64,000 nucleotides of DNA. Source: Lederbergia panacisoli (lineage in GTDB: Bacteria; Bacillota; Bacilli; Bacillales; Bacillaceae_C). The position numbers and the translations under genes were made by a program. The stretch lies in contig NZ_JANJGU010000006.1 in the NCBI RefSeq assembly GCF_024626525.1, positions 124,001 through 188,000 of the forward strand. Reading direction: 5' to 3'. The notes below the pieces were generated by a model, which worked only from the letters and a program-made list of their open reading frames with translations, was not told the origin of the DNA and did not search any database. Of the stretch, positions 17,683 to 26,229 are shown piece after piece (within the stretch, counting starts at the first letter, position 1; the number at the start of each line of letters is the position of its first letter).

Positions 17683-18138
17683 TTATAGTATCCTCTTTGA
17701 TATTTCCATTATATGACTAGCCTTATTAATCCCTTCCACTTTAGAAAAGCCACATTTGATATACAAATTTTCGGCAACAGTATTATCAGTTGATGATAAC
17801 CTTAGTACCCGAAAATGCTTCCTTGCTTCATCGATTATTGTGTTTAGAAGTTTTTCCCCCACACCACTCCCCCTATTTTTTCGTAAAACATATAGATGCC
17901 TCACTCGTCCTACATCTGGTAGGTTAAGATATGGGTCAACATTAAGTCCACCAACTCCAATAACCTCTCCGTCTATTTTGGCAACAAAGAGTGATTCACC
18001 ACTTTTATCAAATTTGTTACTCCATTTTGCATATTCATCTACTAATTTCCTGATAAATTTATATCCCTCAGATACGCTATCGGCTATGAGTAAATCAAGA
18101 TCATACTGTTCTAGCGATGTAACTCTTTCAATTTTCAA
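17683..18138 (-). CDS. GNAT-family N-acetyltransferase
   Basis: Transfers an acetyl group from acetyl-CoA to an amine. The 151-residue single GNAT domain has the central strand FVAKIDGEVIGVGGLNV, the acetyl-CoA pyrophosphate loop VLRKNRGSGVGEKLL near 85-99, and the C-terminal AENLYIKCGFSKVEG motif. TTG start at 18138 behind GGGAGGAAATA. The substrate is unknown. It is intact although it sits between decayed genes. Confidence 0.87.
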   Translation of the reverse strand: MKIERVTSLEQYDLDLLIADSVSEGYKFIRKLVDEYAKWSNKFDKSGESLFVAKIDGEVIGVGGLNVDPYLNLPDVGRVRHLYVLRKNRGSGVGEKLLNTIIDEARKHFRVLRLSSTDNTVAENLYIKCGFSKVEGINKASHIMEISKRIL

Positions 18139-18233
18139 TGTATTTCCTCCCTGTCAATATAGGGTTGCCAATCTTTTACTTTTAATTTTCCTTCTGTTCC
18201 TATTACTTTCTTCATTCATCCATTAATAATATA

Positions 18234-18732
18234 TTAGAAATTCAAGCTCCTCTTCAGTTCATTTAAAATCAATTTCAACACATCATTCTGTGACATATCA
18301 TTAGTCAATATTGTTTCTCCATCCACGCTTAGATAATCGTTCGGGCTCCACCCGGCGCGTAAAGAATCTATCCCGAATTCCATCTTTTTCGGACTAGAGT
18401 TATGACTAATGACTGTTTGCTCAAAGGATAAATCAAAATAATAAGTATATGCCTTTTGCTTGAAGAACTGGATTAAGTTATTTAGCATTTCCCCATAGCG
18501 ATGTTTATACAATATTCCTTCAACAATAACAAATTCACATTTATCTTTACCGTATTCTGCAATTTGGCGTATCAAATCAATTGAAAGGTTCCCATCTCTA
18601 TCATGAACCTTCAATATATCACGGCGAACAACATCCTGAGAAACCAAAAGCGTACCACGCCCCAAGTGATTTTAAAGATTTTTAGCAGTCGTTATTTTTG
18701 TTTCCCCGTAGAATAATTAGCTTAGAATCCAT
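18234..18732 (-). pseudogene. P-loop kinase (uridine kinase / AAA_33-like), lost its Walker A loop
   Basis: The ATG at 18732 (behind GGGAAGAT) starts MDSKLIILRGN, the lead into a Walker A loop. About ten bases that should encode the Gly-rich loop are missing. The next frame then reads TTAKNL-stop-NHLGRGTLLVSQD and remains open to the end, with DVVRRDILKV, EFVIVEGILY and FGIDSLRAGW motifs. So the gene has lost its phosphate-binding loop by a frame-changing deletion and gained a stop (probably CAA to TAA). The C-terminal 143 residues could be made from a TTG at 18665 but would be inactive as a kinase. Confidence 0.82.
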
Positions 18733-18823
18733 ACTATCTTCCCATGTATCCTAATCTCTTTCTCTTTTTATAATCTTTTTTACGATAACCAAAAACCTTA
18801 GATTTGGACATATAACAAACCAA

Positions 18824-19309
18824 TTATTCCAAGATCCTCCATTCTTTATATATCTCAGCATCTATACCTAAATCCCTTGTTTTTAACCAGTCAAAAGCTT
18901 TTAAAACTAATGGTGAAGCATTATCCAAGGAAACATCTTTTTCGGACACCCACACGGCTCCAAGTGAGTCTTGTCCCTCAAATTGTTCAGGTATGTTTAT
19001 TTCCCCTCCAATTTTTCTAACAGAATAATAGACCGCAATGTGATGAACATCGGTAAACTCTTTCCATAACCAGGGCAGTTTAAAATCCATAACTCCTATG
19101 TTTTCATCTATTTCAATTTCAAGGCCTGTTTCTTCAGTGAATTCTCGTTTCATTGCTTTTGATAAAGTTTCACCTTCTTCTAAACTACCTCCAGGCAAAT
19201 CAAAGCGATTCTTATATGGTCCACCATTTTTATTGATGACCAAGAGTTTTCCATCTTCTACATAAATGCCATAAACACCAAAAGCTCTATGATATTTGTT
19301 ATTAGACAT
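18824..19309 (-). CDS. NUDIX hydrolase
   Basis: Pyrophosphohydrolase acting on a nucleoside diphosphate linked to another group. The 161-residue product has a canonical NUDIX box, GGSLEEGETLSKAMKREFTE then ETGLE, at about 40-65, and an FDLPGG lead-in. A C-terminal helix ends AEIYKEWRILE. Ribosome site AAGGGAGAT. The last codons and downstream flank are duplicated near 16 kb as a remnant, so two related copies once existed. Substrate unknown. Confidence 0.88.
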   Translation of the reverse strand: MSNNKYHRAFGVYGIYVEDGKLLVINKNGGPYKNRFDLPGGSLEEGETLSKAMKREFTEETGLEIEIDENIGVMDFKLPWLWKEFTDVHHIAVYYSVRKIGGEINIPEQFEGQDSLGAVWVSEKDVSLDNASPLVLKAFDWLKTRDLGIDAEIYKEWRILE

Positions 19310-19363
19310 TGTTGTGTTATATCTCCCTTAAGATTATTCTTTTTTCAACTATTTTACTCTAGA

Positions 19364-20104
19364 CTATATTTGATTTCCGTGAAATGCCTTTAGAATAAAT
19401 TCGCGATCCGGTACTTTTAATTTATGGTACGATTCCAAGAAAGTAATATTTTCATAGTTTGCTTCCTCAAGTTCGATTTCAATCATTCCATCTAATAAGG
19501 TAACAACTGCATAAGGAGCTGTAGCCTTGTTGTTGCAACCAAGGGAGCCAGGATTCAGGAAAGTTCTGTTTTTCCCCTTAAAACATTGAATGGGATGATG
19601 ATGTCCATAAAAGATTACATCTTCATTTCTATCATTAAATAAAGAATTGAGATTGGCAAGAGATGGCTCAACGATTGAACTAAACGGGTCCTTACTAATG
19701 GGCTGGCTCAATTTCCCCTTACCAATATGATAATGCATAAAAAGAATTGAAGTGCCTTCTATGTTTTTCTCGATCAAGCGTGGTAATTGAGCTAACTTTG
19801 TCAAAAAATCCTTATCCATTCTGTCCAAAATCCATTGATGATGCTCTCTGACGTGTGAATGACTTTTTGGATATTTTTGACCAGTGGCTAATGCTAATAT
19901 TGCTTCATCGTGGTTGCCAGTAATCATTGAAATATCATTTCGTGAAAACAACATATCCAAAACTTCATTTGAATTGGGGCCGATACCAATCATATCTCCT
20001 AGGCTGTATATATGATCAACCCGGTTCCTATTATCAAGTTCGTCAAGTACGGCTTTGAGTGCAGCTGCATTACCGTGAATATCCGTTATTATACCAATTC
20101 GCAT
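19364..20104 (-). CDS. Calcineurin-like metallophosphoesterase (YfcE/MJ0936-like)
   Basis: Dimetal phosphoesterase. The 246-residue sequence has all five family motifs: TDIHGN near 7-12, YSLGDMIGIGP near 34, TGNHDEAI near 62, a middle FMHYH, and YGHHHPI near 166. LNPGSLG follows, as in YfcE-type enzymes. All metal ligands are present, so it should be active on phosphodiesters or phosphomonoesters. Ribosome site GGGGAGAT; single gene. Confidence 0.88.
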   Translation of the reverse strand: MRIGIITDIHGNAAALKAVLDELDNRNRVDHIYSLGDMIGIGPNSNEVLDMLFSRNDISMITGNHDEAILALATGQKYPKSHSHVREHHQWILDRMDKDFLTKLAQLPRLIEKNIEGTSILFMHYHIGKGKLSQPISKDPFSSIVEPSLANLNSLFNDRNEDVIFYGHHHPIQCFKGKNRTFLNPGSLGCNNKATAPYAVVTLLDGMIEIELEEANYENITFLESYHKLKVPDREFILKAFHGNQI

Positions 20105-20292
20105 TTTAATCTCCCCTAAAAATGAAAGCCTCTTTACCTAATAACAAAATAGCTGGATAAGGTTAGGGCGATTATCCTTGTTAAGGATAAGTGACAGAAT
20201 GTTTTGAATATACTTAATGTAAAAAATCACTTATTTTTCGGACGTTGCTTTAGTGTAAATAAGTTAAAGTAAAATTGATATTTTTAATTCTG

Positions 20293-20916
20293 TTATTCAA
20301 GTAAGGGCTTTATTTTTAATAATCCCACGTCAACAGAAGTCTCTATATAGCCAATTATCTGATTAAACGTAAAAACATTAAGTTCTTCGTTTAAAAAGTC
20401 TTTATTGTAATCCATATCCCCCAATACATAAGGAACGTAATTTTCAACATCTTTGGACTTAACCTCTTCCAAGTCTAAAGTTGCGGGCAAATGATTAAAG
20501 ATTTTTCTCAATTCATTTGTAAAACCATAGTGTTCCAGTAATTTTCCATTTAATAATCGGAAATCGTTATGGGATAGCTTATATAATCCTTGGTCTGCAT
20601 CCATTCTGTTCCTTAACCAAGAAAGATTGAAACCTCTTAACCATATATCATCTGCAAGTAAATGGGCCCAATAGCCAAAAATATAATCATTTTTACTTTC
20701 TATTTCCGACCTATATTTATGTAAAAAACCTTTAAAATCAACTCTCCTTGAATAATCTTTTACTTCACCAATAAAGAAATGTGATACGTTTTTTTCTTCA
20801 TGTGAAAAAACAGCGTCTGGAGCAATGCTTCCGAGTAAAAATGATGACTTCTCTTTAATCAATAACGACTCTGCAATTTTATTACCAATAATCGAATGCA
20901 TTATTCTCGAACCCAT
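20293..20916 (-). CDS. Zinc-dependent phospholipase C-like hydrolase
   Basis: A 207-residue cytosolic member of the zinc-dependent phospholipase C/S1-P1 superfamily. It shows the spread His/Asp ligands of this fold: MHSIIGNKIAE, LGSIAPDAVFSHEEKNVSHF and GYWAHLLADDIW. There is no signal peptide, unlike secreted phospholipases, so the substrate is probably intracellular. Ribosome site GGGCGGGGG before the ATG. Similar proteins are widespread and uncharacterised in Bacilli. Confidence 0.75.
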   Translation of the reverse strand: MGSRIMHSIIGNKIAESLLIKEKSSFLLGSIAPDAVFSHEEKNVSHFFIGEVKDYSRRVDFKGFLHKYRSEIESKNDYIFGYWAHLLADDIWLRGFNLSWLRNRMDADQGLYKLSHNDFRLLNGKLLEHYGFTNELRKIFNHLPATLDLEEVKSKDVENYVPYVLGDMDYNKDFLNEELNVFTFNQIIGYIETSVDVGLLKIKPLLE

Positions 20917-21096
20917 ATATCCCCCGCCCTTGAATTATTTTTAACCAATCCTACCTTCTTTACTTCAATAACTAAGGCGCGATTTCCTTCCCAGGGAAAC
21001 GCACCCTGTGTATCTCAATTCAGATTAAAACTACAAATAAACCTTGAATTGCACACTATTTCTTAAAGTTCCCTTATCTAGAAACAAGTTTAATAT

Positions 21097-21384
21097 TTAT
21101 TGTTTCAATACAGAATAACCAATCCATCCAATTAATAAAATATTTGGCGAAATTAACACTACAGATAGCCACTTTATATTTTTCCTTAAGGATAAAGCGG
21201 CTCCAAGATAAAAGAATGGAAAAACTAAACCCCACCATTTAAAACGCGGGGTTGCAGATAAATAGAGTGAAATTGGAATAATAAGTAAACAGGAAATCAC
21301 AAGAAATATAGGCTTTTTCATATATATAGCAATAGCCGAAGATATAACAGAAGCAATCATTAGTGGCCAAAAGAAAATTCCCAT
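21097..21384 (-). CDS. Small membrane protein, 95 aa
   Basis: The ATG at 21384 (MGIFFWPLMIAS) follows AAGGAGGG by 5-6 bases; the earlier in-frame start would include that site. Three to four predicted membrane helices (about 3-25, 28-45, 50-68, 75-92). Not recognised beyond this. It is in the same orientation as its accessory neighbours. Confidence 0.7.
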   Translation of the reverse strand: MGIFFWPLMIASVISSAIAIYMKKPIFLVISCLLIIPISLYLSATPRFKWWGLVFPFFYLGAALSLRKNIKWLSVVLISPNILLIGWIGYSVLKQ

Positions 21385-21480
21385 AAATGCCCTCCTTAAC
21401 ATTTTTGGTGAAAATAAACGGTTGGGACAATTAAGTAGCTTTTACATTGGAAATTGGATACCTTTTTTCTACAATTCAAT

Positions 21481-21741
21481 TCAATTACCAGCTAAATCTT
21501 TTACAGTTTCCCAAGAGGATTCCGATTCATCTGGTTTTTTAAAGACTTGTCCATTCGTCTTATCGTAGAGATAAAGCCACCCATCATTAACAATTAGTTC
21601 ATACTGACCAATGCTTGACTGATAAACATCGATTGTACTTGGAATATTAGTACTTGAATTGGTAATGGCATTTGATAATAGCCATACTGAAATAAGTAAA
21701 CAGACTCCTAGAAAAGCTATTGAAGCTGATAGCGCCTTCAC
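21481..21741 (-). CDS. Membrane-anchored hypothetical protein, 86 aa
   Basis: GTG start at 21741 behind AAGGGGGGAAC. One N-terminal membrane helix (ASIAFLGVCLLISVWLLS) followed by an outside domain of about 60 residues with two beta hairpins (YELIVNDGWLYLYDKTNGQV). This resembles small exported proteins of Bacillus whose function is unknown. Confidence 0.7.
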   Translation of the reverse strand: MKALSASIAFLGVCLLISVWLLSNAITNSSTNIPSTIDVYQSSIGQYELIVNDGWLYLYDKTNGQVFKKPDESESSWETVKDLAGN

Positions 21742-21839
21742 AAAGTTCCCCCCTTATTCCCTTTCTTTTTTGGATGTATCTTTAATAGTTCTGCATCGTT
21801 ACTTCACTAACTATCTTAATAAATTCACTTTCAATGAGT

Positions 21840-22400
21840 TTAAAGAGGTTTTACGGCATCAACAATCAGTGAAACAAAGCCAAGTTCTTCATTTTTATTT
21901 CTATGGTCAAATCGTTTTGAACGATAAATAAACCCTTGTTTCTCATCCCAATCATTATAATGAAATTTCCCAGCTTCATCGCAATATTCTAAAAGGGCAA
22001 CATTAAAACCAGCTTCTTCAAACATTGAAGTAACCGTCTTATAATTGTGAACAATTTTATGGCTTGCCGCAGGATGGTCTTCAGGACCCGGACCTCCAAC
22101 TTGTACTCCTAATTGATAATCTTCATCGGGAAAAAAGCCATCGGGTACAGCACAGCGAACATAGCCACCATTCTTTAAAAATTCAAAACATATTCCAGCA
22201 GCTTTAACCCCTTCTTCATAAGTTAAATGTTCCCATACGTGTTCGGCTAAAATAGCTTCTAAAGAATTTTTTGTGAATTTATCCTCCCAATCTCCCTTTT
22301 TTAATAAATTCAATTCTGTTTCTTGGGTTTGAAGCCAAGTAGAATTGTTATTATATTCTCCTGCACCAATCACAATTTTTAATTTTTCTTGTGTAATCAT
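21840..22400 (-). CDS. Predicted SAM-dependent methyltransferase-like protein
   Basis: A 186-residue protein resembling the predicted SAM-dependent methyltransferases that begin IVIGAG (residues 9-14) and carry AEHVWEHLTYEEG and KNGGYVRCAVPDGFFPDEDY. The glycine-rich cofactor loop is short and the domain is smaller than a standard class I enzyme, so cofactor binding is plausible but not certain. Ribosome site GGAGAG. Substrate unknown. Confidence 0.7.
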   Translation of the reverse strand: MITQEKLKIVIGAGEYNNNSTWLQTQETELNLLKKGDWEDKFTKNSLEAILAEHVWEHLTYEEGVKAAGICFEFLKNGGYVRCAVPDGFFPDEDYQLGVQVGGPGPEDHPAASHKIVHNYKTVTSMFEEAGFNVALLEYCDEAGKFHYNDWDEKQGFIYRSKRFDHRNKNEELGFVSLIVDAVKPL

Positions 22401-22517
22401 TCAAAACTCTCTCCATTCATTAATAATAAAATTACCTTCTATTCCCACTAGTGGCGCGCTCGTTTGCTAGAATCATTTTTTGCATTCTTAAGTTATGAAG
22501 AAAGCAGCACTAGACTG

Positions 22518-23090
22518 TTAATTAAACGGTAAAGTTTCTAATCTTTCAAAATTGCATCTCCAATCTGAAACCCATCCTGGGAAATACCCCGATCGTTGAG
22601 CCACCCTTTGTGAAGCCAAGTTACTTGCGATTACGTCATAACTTGGTATATCACCCAGTTCCACTATTTTAAATGTTAACTTGTTTACAAGATAACTCGC
22701 TAATCCCAAATTACGATCTTTCTCGATGAGTTCAAATGAAAAATTTTCTGGTGGAAAAATGGGCTTTATCCTTTCCAGGTCGGGTAGATAATGCACGTAC
22801 AGACCTCTGATAAATGGCAAGGAAAATATGGCATCCCTGTCTTTACCTTGCATCTGCGTTTTTGCAATTAACAACCGTTCCGGAGTAGCCGACACAACAA
22901 TCGATTTCCCCATAGACACAATTTCAAAATAACGTGCTTTCCTCCTAAATGGCCTGCATCCGGTATTTACTTTAGCTTCCACAAAAATAATGCTGTCATT
23001 TTCACCATTCAAGTCATCAATCGTACAATTCAGATCAATTGCAAGTTGCGATTGTACAATATGCAACATTTCTTTTGTTGTCATAACCAT
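22518..23090 (-). CDS. GNAT-family acetyltransferase with large in-frame internal deletion
   Basis: Residues 1-125 match the N-terminal arm of a Bacillus GNAT family of about 265 residues (MLHIVQSQLAIDLNC, FIRGLYVHYLPDLERI, PPENFSFELIEKD). The next residue jumps to the last part of the GNAT fold (RNLGLASYLVNKLTF, NLASQRVAQRSGYFPGWVSD). About 70 residues with the central beta strands are missing at roughly residue 127, leaving 190. The acetyl-CoA loop survives, but the fold core does not, so the product is probably inactive. Family lengths are from memory. Confidence 0.7.
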   Translation of the reverse strand: MVMTTKEMLHIVQSQLAIDLNCTIDDLNGENDSIIFVEAKVNTGCRPFRRKARYFEIVSMGKSIVVSATPERLLIAKTQMQGKDRDAIFSLPFIRGLYVHYLPDLERIKPIFPPENFSFELIEKDRNLGLASYLVNKLTFKIVELGDIPSYDVIASNLASQRVAQRSGYFPGWVSDWRCNFERLETLPFN

Positions 23091-23167
23091 TGTTTCCCAA
23101 TCCTTTCAATCTTTCCATCGATTGCAATCCTTTCGATACTCCAGAAGTATTGAATTATCCTTTAATA

Positions 23168-23248
23168 TTAATGCAGCAACTCCACTATGATTCGGTTTGT
23201 TCGATTAGGAGCTTTAAGATTTCGATAATGGAATTTAGAGGTTTCCAT
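23168..23248 (-). CDS. Possible 26-residue peptide gene
   Basis: An ATG at 23248 lies 6 bases after TAGGAGGAAT, an excellent ribosome site, and is open for 26 codons (METSKFHYRNLKAPNRTNRI...). No homology recognised. It could be a small protein, a leader peptide or the start of a decayed gene. The rest of 23091-23417 shows no gene. Confidence 0.3.
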   Translation of the reverse strand: METSKFHYRNLKAPNRTNRIIVELLH

Positions 23249-23417
23249 TTGTTATTCCTCCTAAGACAATTTCACTGATTCAATAAATATTCGGTATCTC
23301 ATTAGGAAAGTCCTTCCATACTTAGTAAGAGCAGTTTTTTTGTATTATTCATTATGATTTACCCTTATAATTAGGGATTCGCAAAACATCTACAATAAAA
23401 TATTTGGCTTTTAACAC

Positions 23418-23482
23418 AAAAAACTTGCCACATAAATCTAAGGACTTGAGGTACACACAACACCTTAGAAAAAAAATGACAA
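23418..23482 (-). terminator. Terminator after the amine oxidase gene
   Basis: On the minus strand CTTGTCA pairs with TGGCAAG, followed by TTTTTT; an inner stem CTAAGG / CCTTAG stacks within. Confidence 0.65.
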
Positions 23483-23523
23483 GTTTAAATATTACTATTA
23501 ACTTTTTTACTCGACTTATATTG

Positions 23524-24630
23524 TCAAAAAGACTTATACAATTGCTTAATTTTTAAAAATGCCTTTTCAGCTGACTGAAGTGCACCTTCAAGATGTCCTC
23601 CAAATTGTGAATTTATCTCTGTTCCTGCAAAAATAATTTTTTCTTCCCAAATCCCTGCCTTTGGAGGTTGACCGTAACTAGGAAATTCTCTAAGCGGATC
23701 CAAGTCTTCCTCAACAGCCGTTTCGAAATCTTTGGCCCAATCCTTGTAAAGGGTAGCACTTACTTTATGAGCCTCGGGGCCAAAGAGTCTCACCAGTTGG
23801 TCCATAACCGCTTTTAAGGTTTCTTCCTCACTAAGTTGTTGACGTATCTTTGCTGGGATTCCAAAGAAACCAAATAATGCACCAGAGCCTGTATCTGGAG
23901 AAGCATCATGGATTTCTTGCAACGGGCCCACCCAGCTTGATACAAATCCAGAGAGCCCTGACTCCCTCCAAAAGGGACGATCATAGATGGCAACAAGCTT
24001 GGCCTGTCCTGCCATCCACGTAGGCTTGTTTACAAGGTCGTTCATAAGATTTGCCGAGAGAGAAGGAGAGAATTCAATATTATTTGCCACAATCCGAGGC
24101 GGCAACGCAAGAATAACAACACTTGCGGGAATTTCCTTTTTATTTCCATTCGTACAGACTGCTTCAACCGTGATAGCACCGGCTTCATCTTGTCGAATTG
24201 TCTTAACACTCGTATCTAATTCGACTATACCTGAAGGAATCGTAGCTACTATAGCATCAATGAGAGTCTGCACACCTCCTATGAATCGAATTGATTTCGC
24301 ATTGGAATTTTCCGGTAGTATATAGCGTTGAGGGGCTTCGTTTTGGGATCTCTCAGCGAGCATTGCCCCTTTAGTGTACTGAGAAAAAGTTTCTAAATTC
24401 AATTCTTTAACAAGATTAGCAATCGTGCTCTCATACTGAGGCCAGAACCATGTTGGTCCTAGATCAAATTTTCCTAGGTCGGGCCTGTCTGGAATAGATG
24501 TGGTTAAGATCCTACCGCCAATTCTATCTCTAGCTTCCAGTACTCTACAATCGATACCATTTGCAATAAGTAGAGACGCGGCCCGCAGACCACTTAAACC
24601 AGCACCAACAATGACTACAGGTTTGTTCAC
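23524..24630 (-). CDS. FAD-dependent amine oxidase
   Basis: Flavin monoamine oxidase family. The 368-residue product has the N-terminal FAD Rossmann motif VVIVGAGLSGLRAASLL, the ERD-type LEARDRIGGRI, the family GPTWFWP and the C-terminal FAD motif IIFAGTEINSQFGGHLEGAL. It is shorter than typical monoamine oxidases (about 430-450) but all FAD elements are there. GTG start at 24630 behind GAAAGAGGT. It lies downstream of the MFS gene on the same strand with a 168-base gap; substrate unknown. Confidence 0.87.
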   Translation of the reverse strand: MNKPVVIVGAGLSGLRAASLLIANGIDCRVLEARDRIGGRILTTSIPDRPDLGKFDLGPTWFWPQYESTIANLVKELNLETFSQYTKGAMLAERSQNEAPQRYILPENSNAKSIRFIGGVQTLIDAIVATIPSGIVELDTSVKTIRQDEAGAITVEAVCTNGNKKEIPASVVILALPPRIVANNIEFSPSLSANLMNDLVNKPTWMAGQAKLVAIYDRPFWRESGLSGFVSSWVGPLQEIHDASPDTGSGALFGFFGIPAKIRQQLSEEETLKAVMDQLVRLFGPEAHKVSATLYKDWAKDFETAVEEDLDPLREFPSYGQPPKAGIWEEKIIFAGTEINSQFGGHLEGALQSAEKAFLKIKQLYKSF

Positions 24631-24798
24631 ATTTTTACCTCTTTCTAAGTATGCTGAATAAATGCATTGGTAAAAGAGCTGTTCCTTTTATATGGGTTGG
24701 CACTCTTTCAATTTTCATTAATTTATTTTAGTCCGTATTACTAATTTTTAAAGCGTTATAGCTGCTTTTACCTTTATCGAATCTTTAATTTTCAGCAT

Positions 24799-26106
24799 TT
24801 ATTTAACTATCATTACCTTACTTTGCTTGTTGATACTTGCCCAAATAACGATTGGAATAAGCAGTAATGCGAGTACACCACCTACAATTGAAAGGGCAGC
24901 ATAACTAGAATGTGCAACAACTATTCCAGATAATCCTCCGCCTAATGCTCCTGACAAAGCAACCCAAACATCTATTGAACCTTGCGTCTTAGCCCGAGTA
25001 GAAGCATGAGTTGAATCTACTAGAATTGCTGTGCCACTAATTAAACCAAAGTTCCAGCCAAGCCCTAGTAAAATAAGGGCTGTAACGAGTACTGTCATCG
25101 AGTCAGCAGGCCCCATAGCAGCTAGAATACCAGAAGCAAGAAGAGTAATGGCAGAAGCCACAGCCATAAATGGGCGGCCAATTTTATCAACAAGATAACC
25201 AGTTACTAACGAGGGCAAGAACATAGCCCCAATATGAAATCCAATCACGATGCCTACTTCATTCAAACTATGTCCATGATGTCCCATATGTATGGGTGTC
25301 ATTGTCATAATTGCAGTCATAACAAATTGAGTTAGAATCATAACTGCAGCTCCAGCAAAAACTCCTCGCCTGTTTAGCAGTGATGAATCGGAGCTTTCCT
25401 CCAAACGCCCATTACCAACAGATCTTTTGGCATCTGATATTGCTTTTGCCACAATATAGGGATCAGGACGAAGTAATATTAAGAAGACCAAACCAGCCAT
25501 TAAATAAGCTGCGGCGGCTAATATAAATGGACCGGCTAAAGCAGGGATTCCTATGATTATCGCAAACTCACCCATTATATCCACCAGGTTTGGGCCCGCA
25601 ACTGCGCCGAATGTAGTAGATACCAAGGCTATACTAATAGCTTTAGCTCTTTGTGTTGGGCTTGCCAAGTCAGTTCCTGCGTAACGTGCTTGTAAGTTTG
25701 TCGCTGATCCCGCACCATAGATTAGCAGTGAAGCAAATAAAAGTAGAATACTATTCGTTAATGCGGAAATGACTACTCCAATAGCGCCAATTCCTCCTGC
25801 CAAAAAACCTACTGCGAGTCCGGGACGACGTCCAAAGCTCTGAGAAAGTCGACCTACTAGTAGTGCAGCTCCCGCTGACCCTAAAGTAAATAACATCGTT
25901 GGAATCCCCGTTACACTATCTGCACCTAACATATCCTGGGCTATTAATGCTCCCACTGTTACTCCTGCTGCAAGTCCTGCTCCTCCAAAAATTTGGGATA
26001 GGACAACAACAATTAATGTTCTTTTATATAATTGTTGTTGTTTTTCTGAAGATTGAATGTAGCTTTGTAACGAAGCAGCTTGAACTTCTAATTCTTTAGG
26101 TAACAT
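24799..26106 (-). CDS. MFS transporter
   Basis: A 435-residue, 12-helix major facilitator with the inter-helix 2-3 loop GRLSQSFGRRPGLAVG and its mirror GYLVDKIGRPFMAV in the second half. A 30-residue charged cytoplasmic N-terminus precedes helix 1. The nearby MocR remnant and the inverted repeat at 26203-26229 suggest it was once controlled by that regulator. Substrate unknown; drug or metabolite efflux is likely. Confidence 0.87.
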   Translation of the reverse strand: MLPKELEVQAASLQSYIQSSEKQQQLYKRTLIVVVLSQIFGGAGLAAGVTVGALIAQDMLGADSVTGIPTMLFTLGSAGAALLVGRLSQSFGRRPGLAVGFLAGGIGAIGVVISALTNSILLLFASLLIYGAGSATNLQARYAGTDLASPTQRAKAISIALVSTTFGAVAGPNLVDIMGEFAIIIGIPALAGPFILAAAAYLMAGLVFLILLRPDPYIVAKAISDAKRSVGNGRLEESSDSSLLNRRGVFAGAAVMILTQFVMTAIMTMTPIHMGHHGHSLNEVGIVIGFHIGAMFLPSLVTGYLVDKIGRPFMAVASAITLLASGILAAMGPADSMTVLVTALILLGLGWNFGLISGTAILVDSTHASTRAKTQGSIDVWVALSGALGGGLSGIVVAHSSYAALSIVGGVLALLLIPIVIWASINKQSKVMIVK

Positions 26107-26202
26107 AAGCTAACCTGCCTTTCTAGAAACCTAATTCTATTTCCTATTAAACCTCCAATTAGATTTGAATCATCATAACACGAACAAAAAAACCACACGA
26201 TT

Positions 26203-26229
26203 ATAATATTGTATGGCAAACAATATTAT
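26203..26229. promoter_or_regulatory. Inverted repeat upstream of the MFS gene
   Basis: ATAATATTGT and ACAATATTAT, a perfect 10-bp inverted repeat with a 7-base spacer, about 100 bases before the MFS start and touching the end of the decayed MocR gene. It could be an operator. It has no T run, so it is not a terminator. Confidence 0.5.

Noticed and set aside
23814-23996. Minus-strand frame of 60 codons inside the amine oxidase gene
   Set aside because: Same strand but a different frame inside an intact gene; not conserved-looking.
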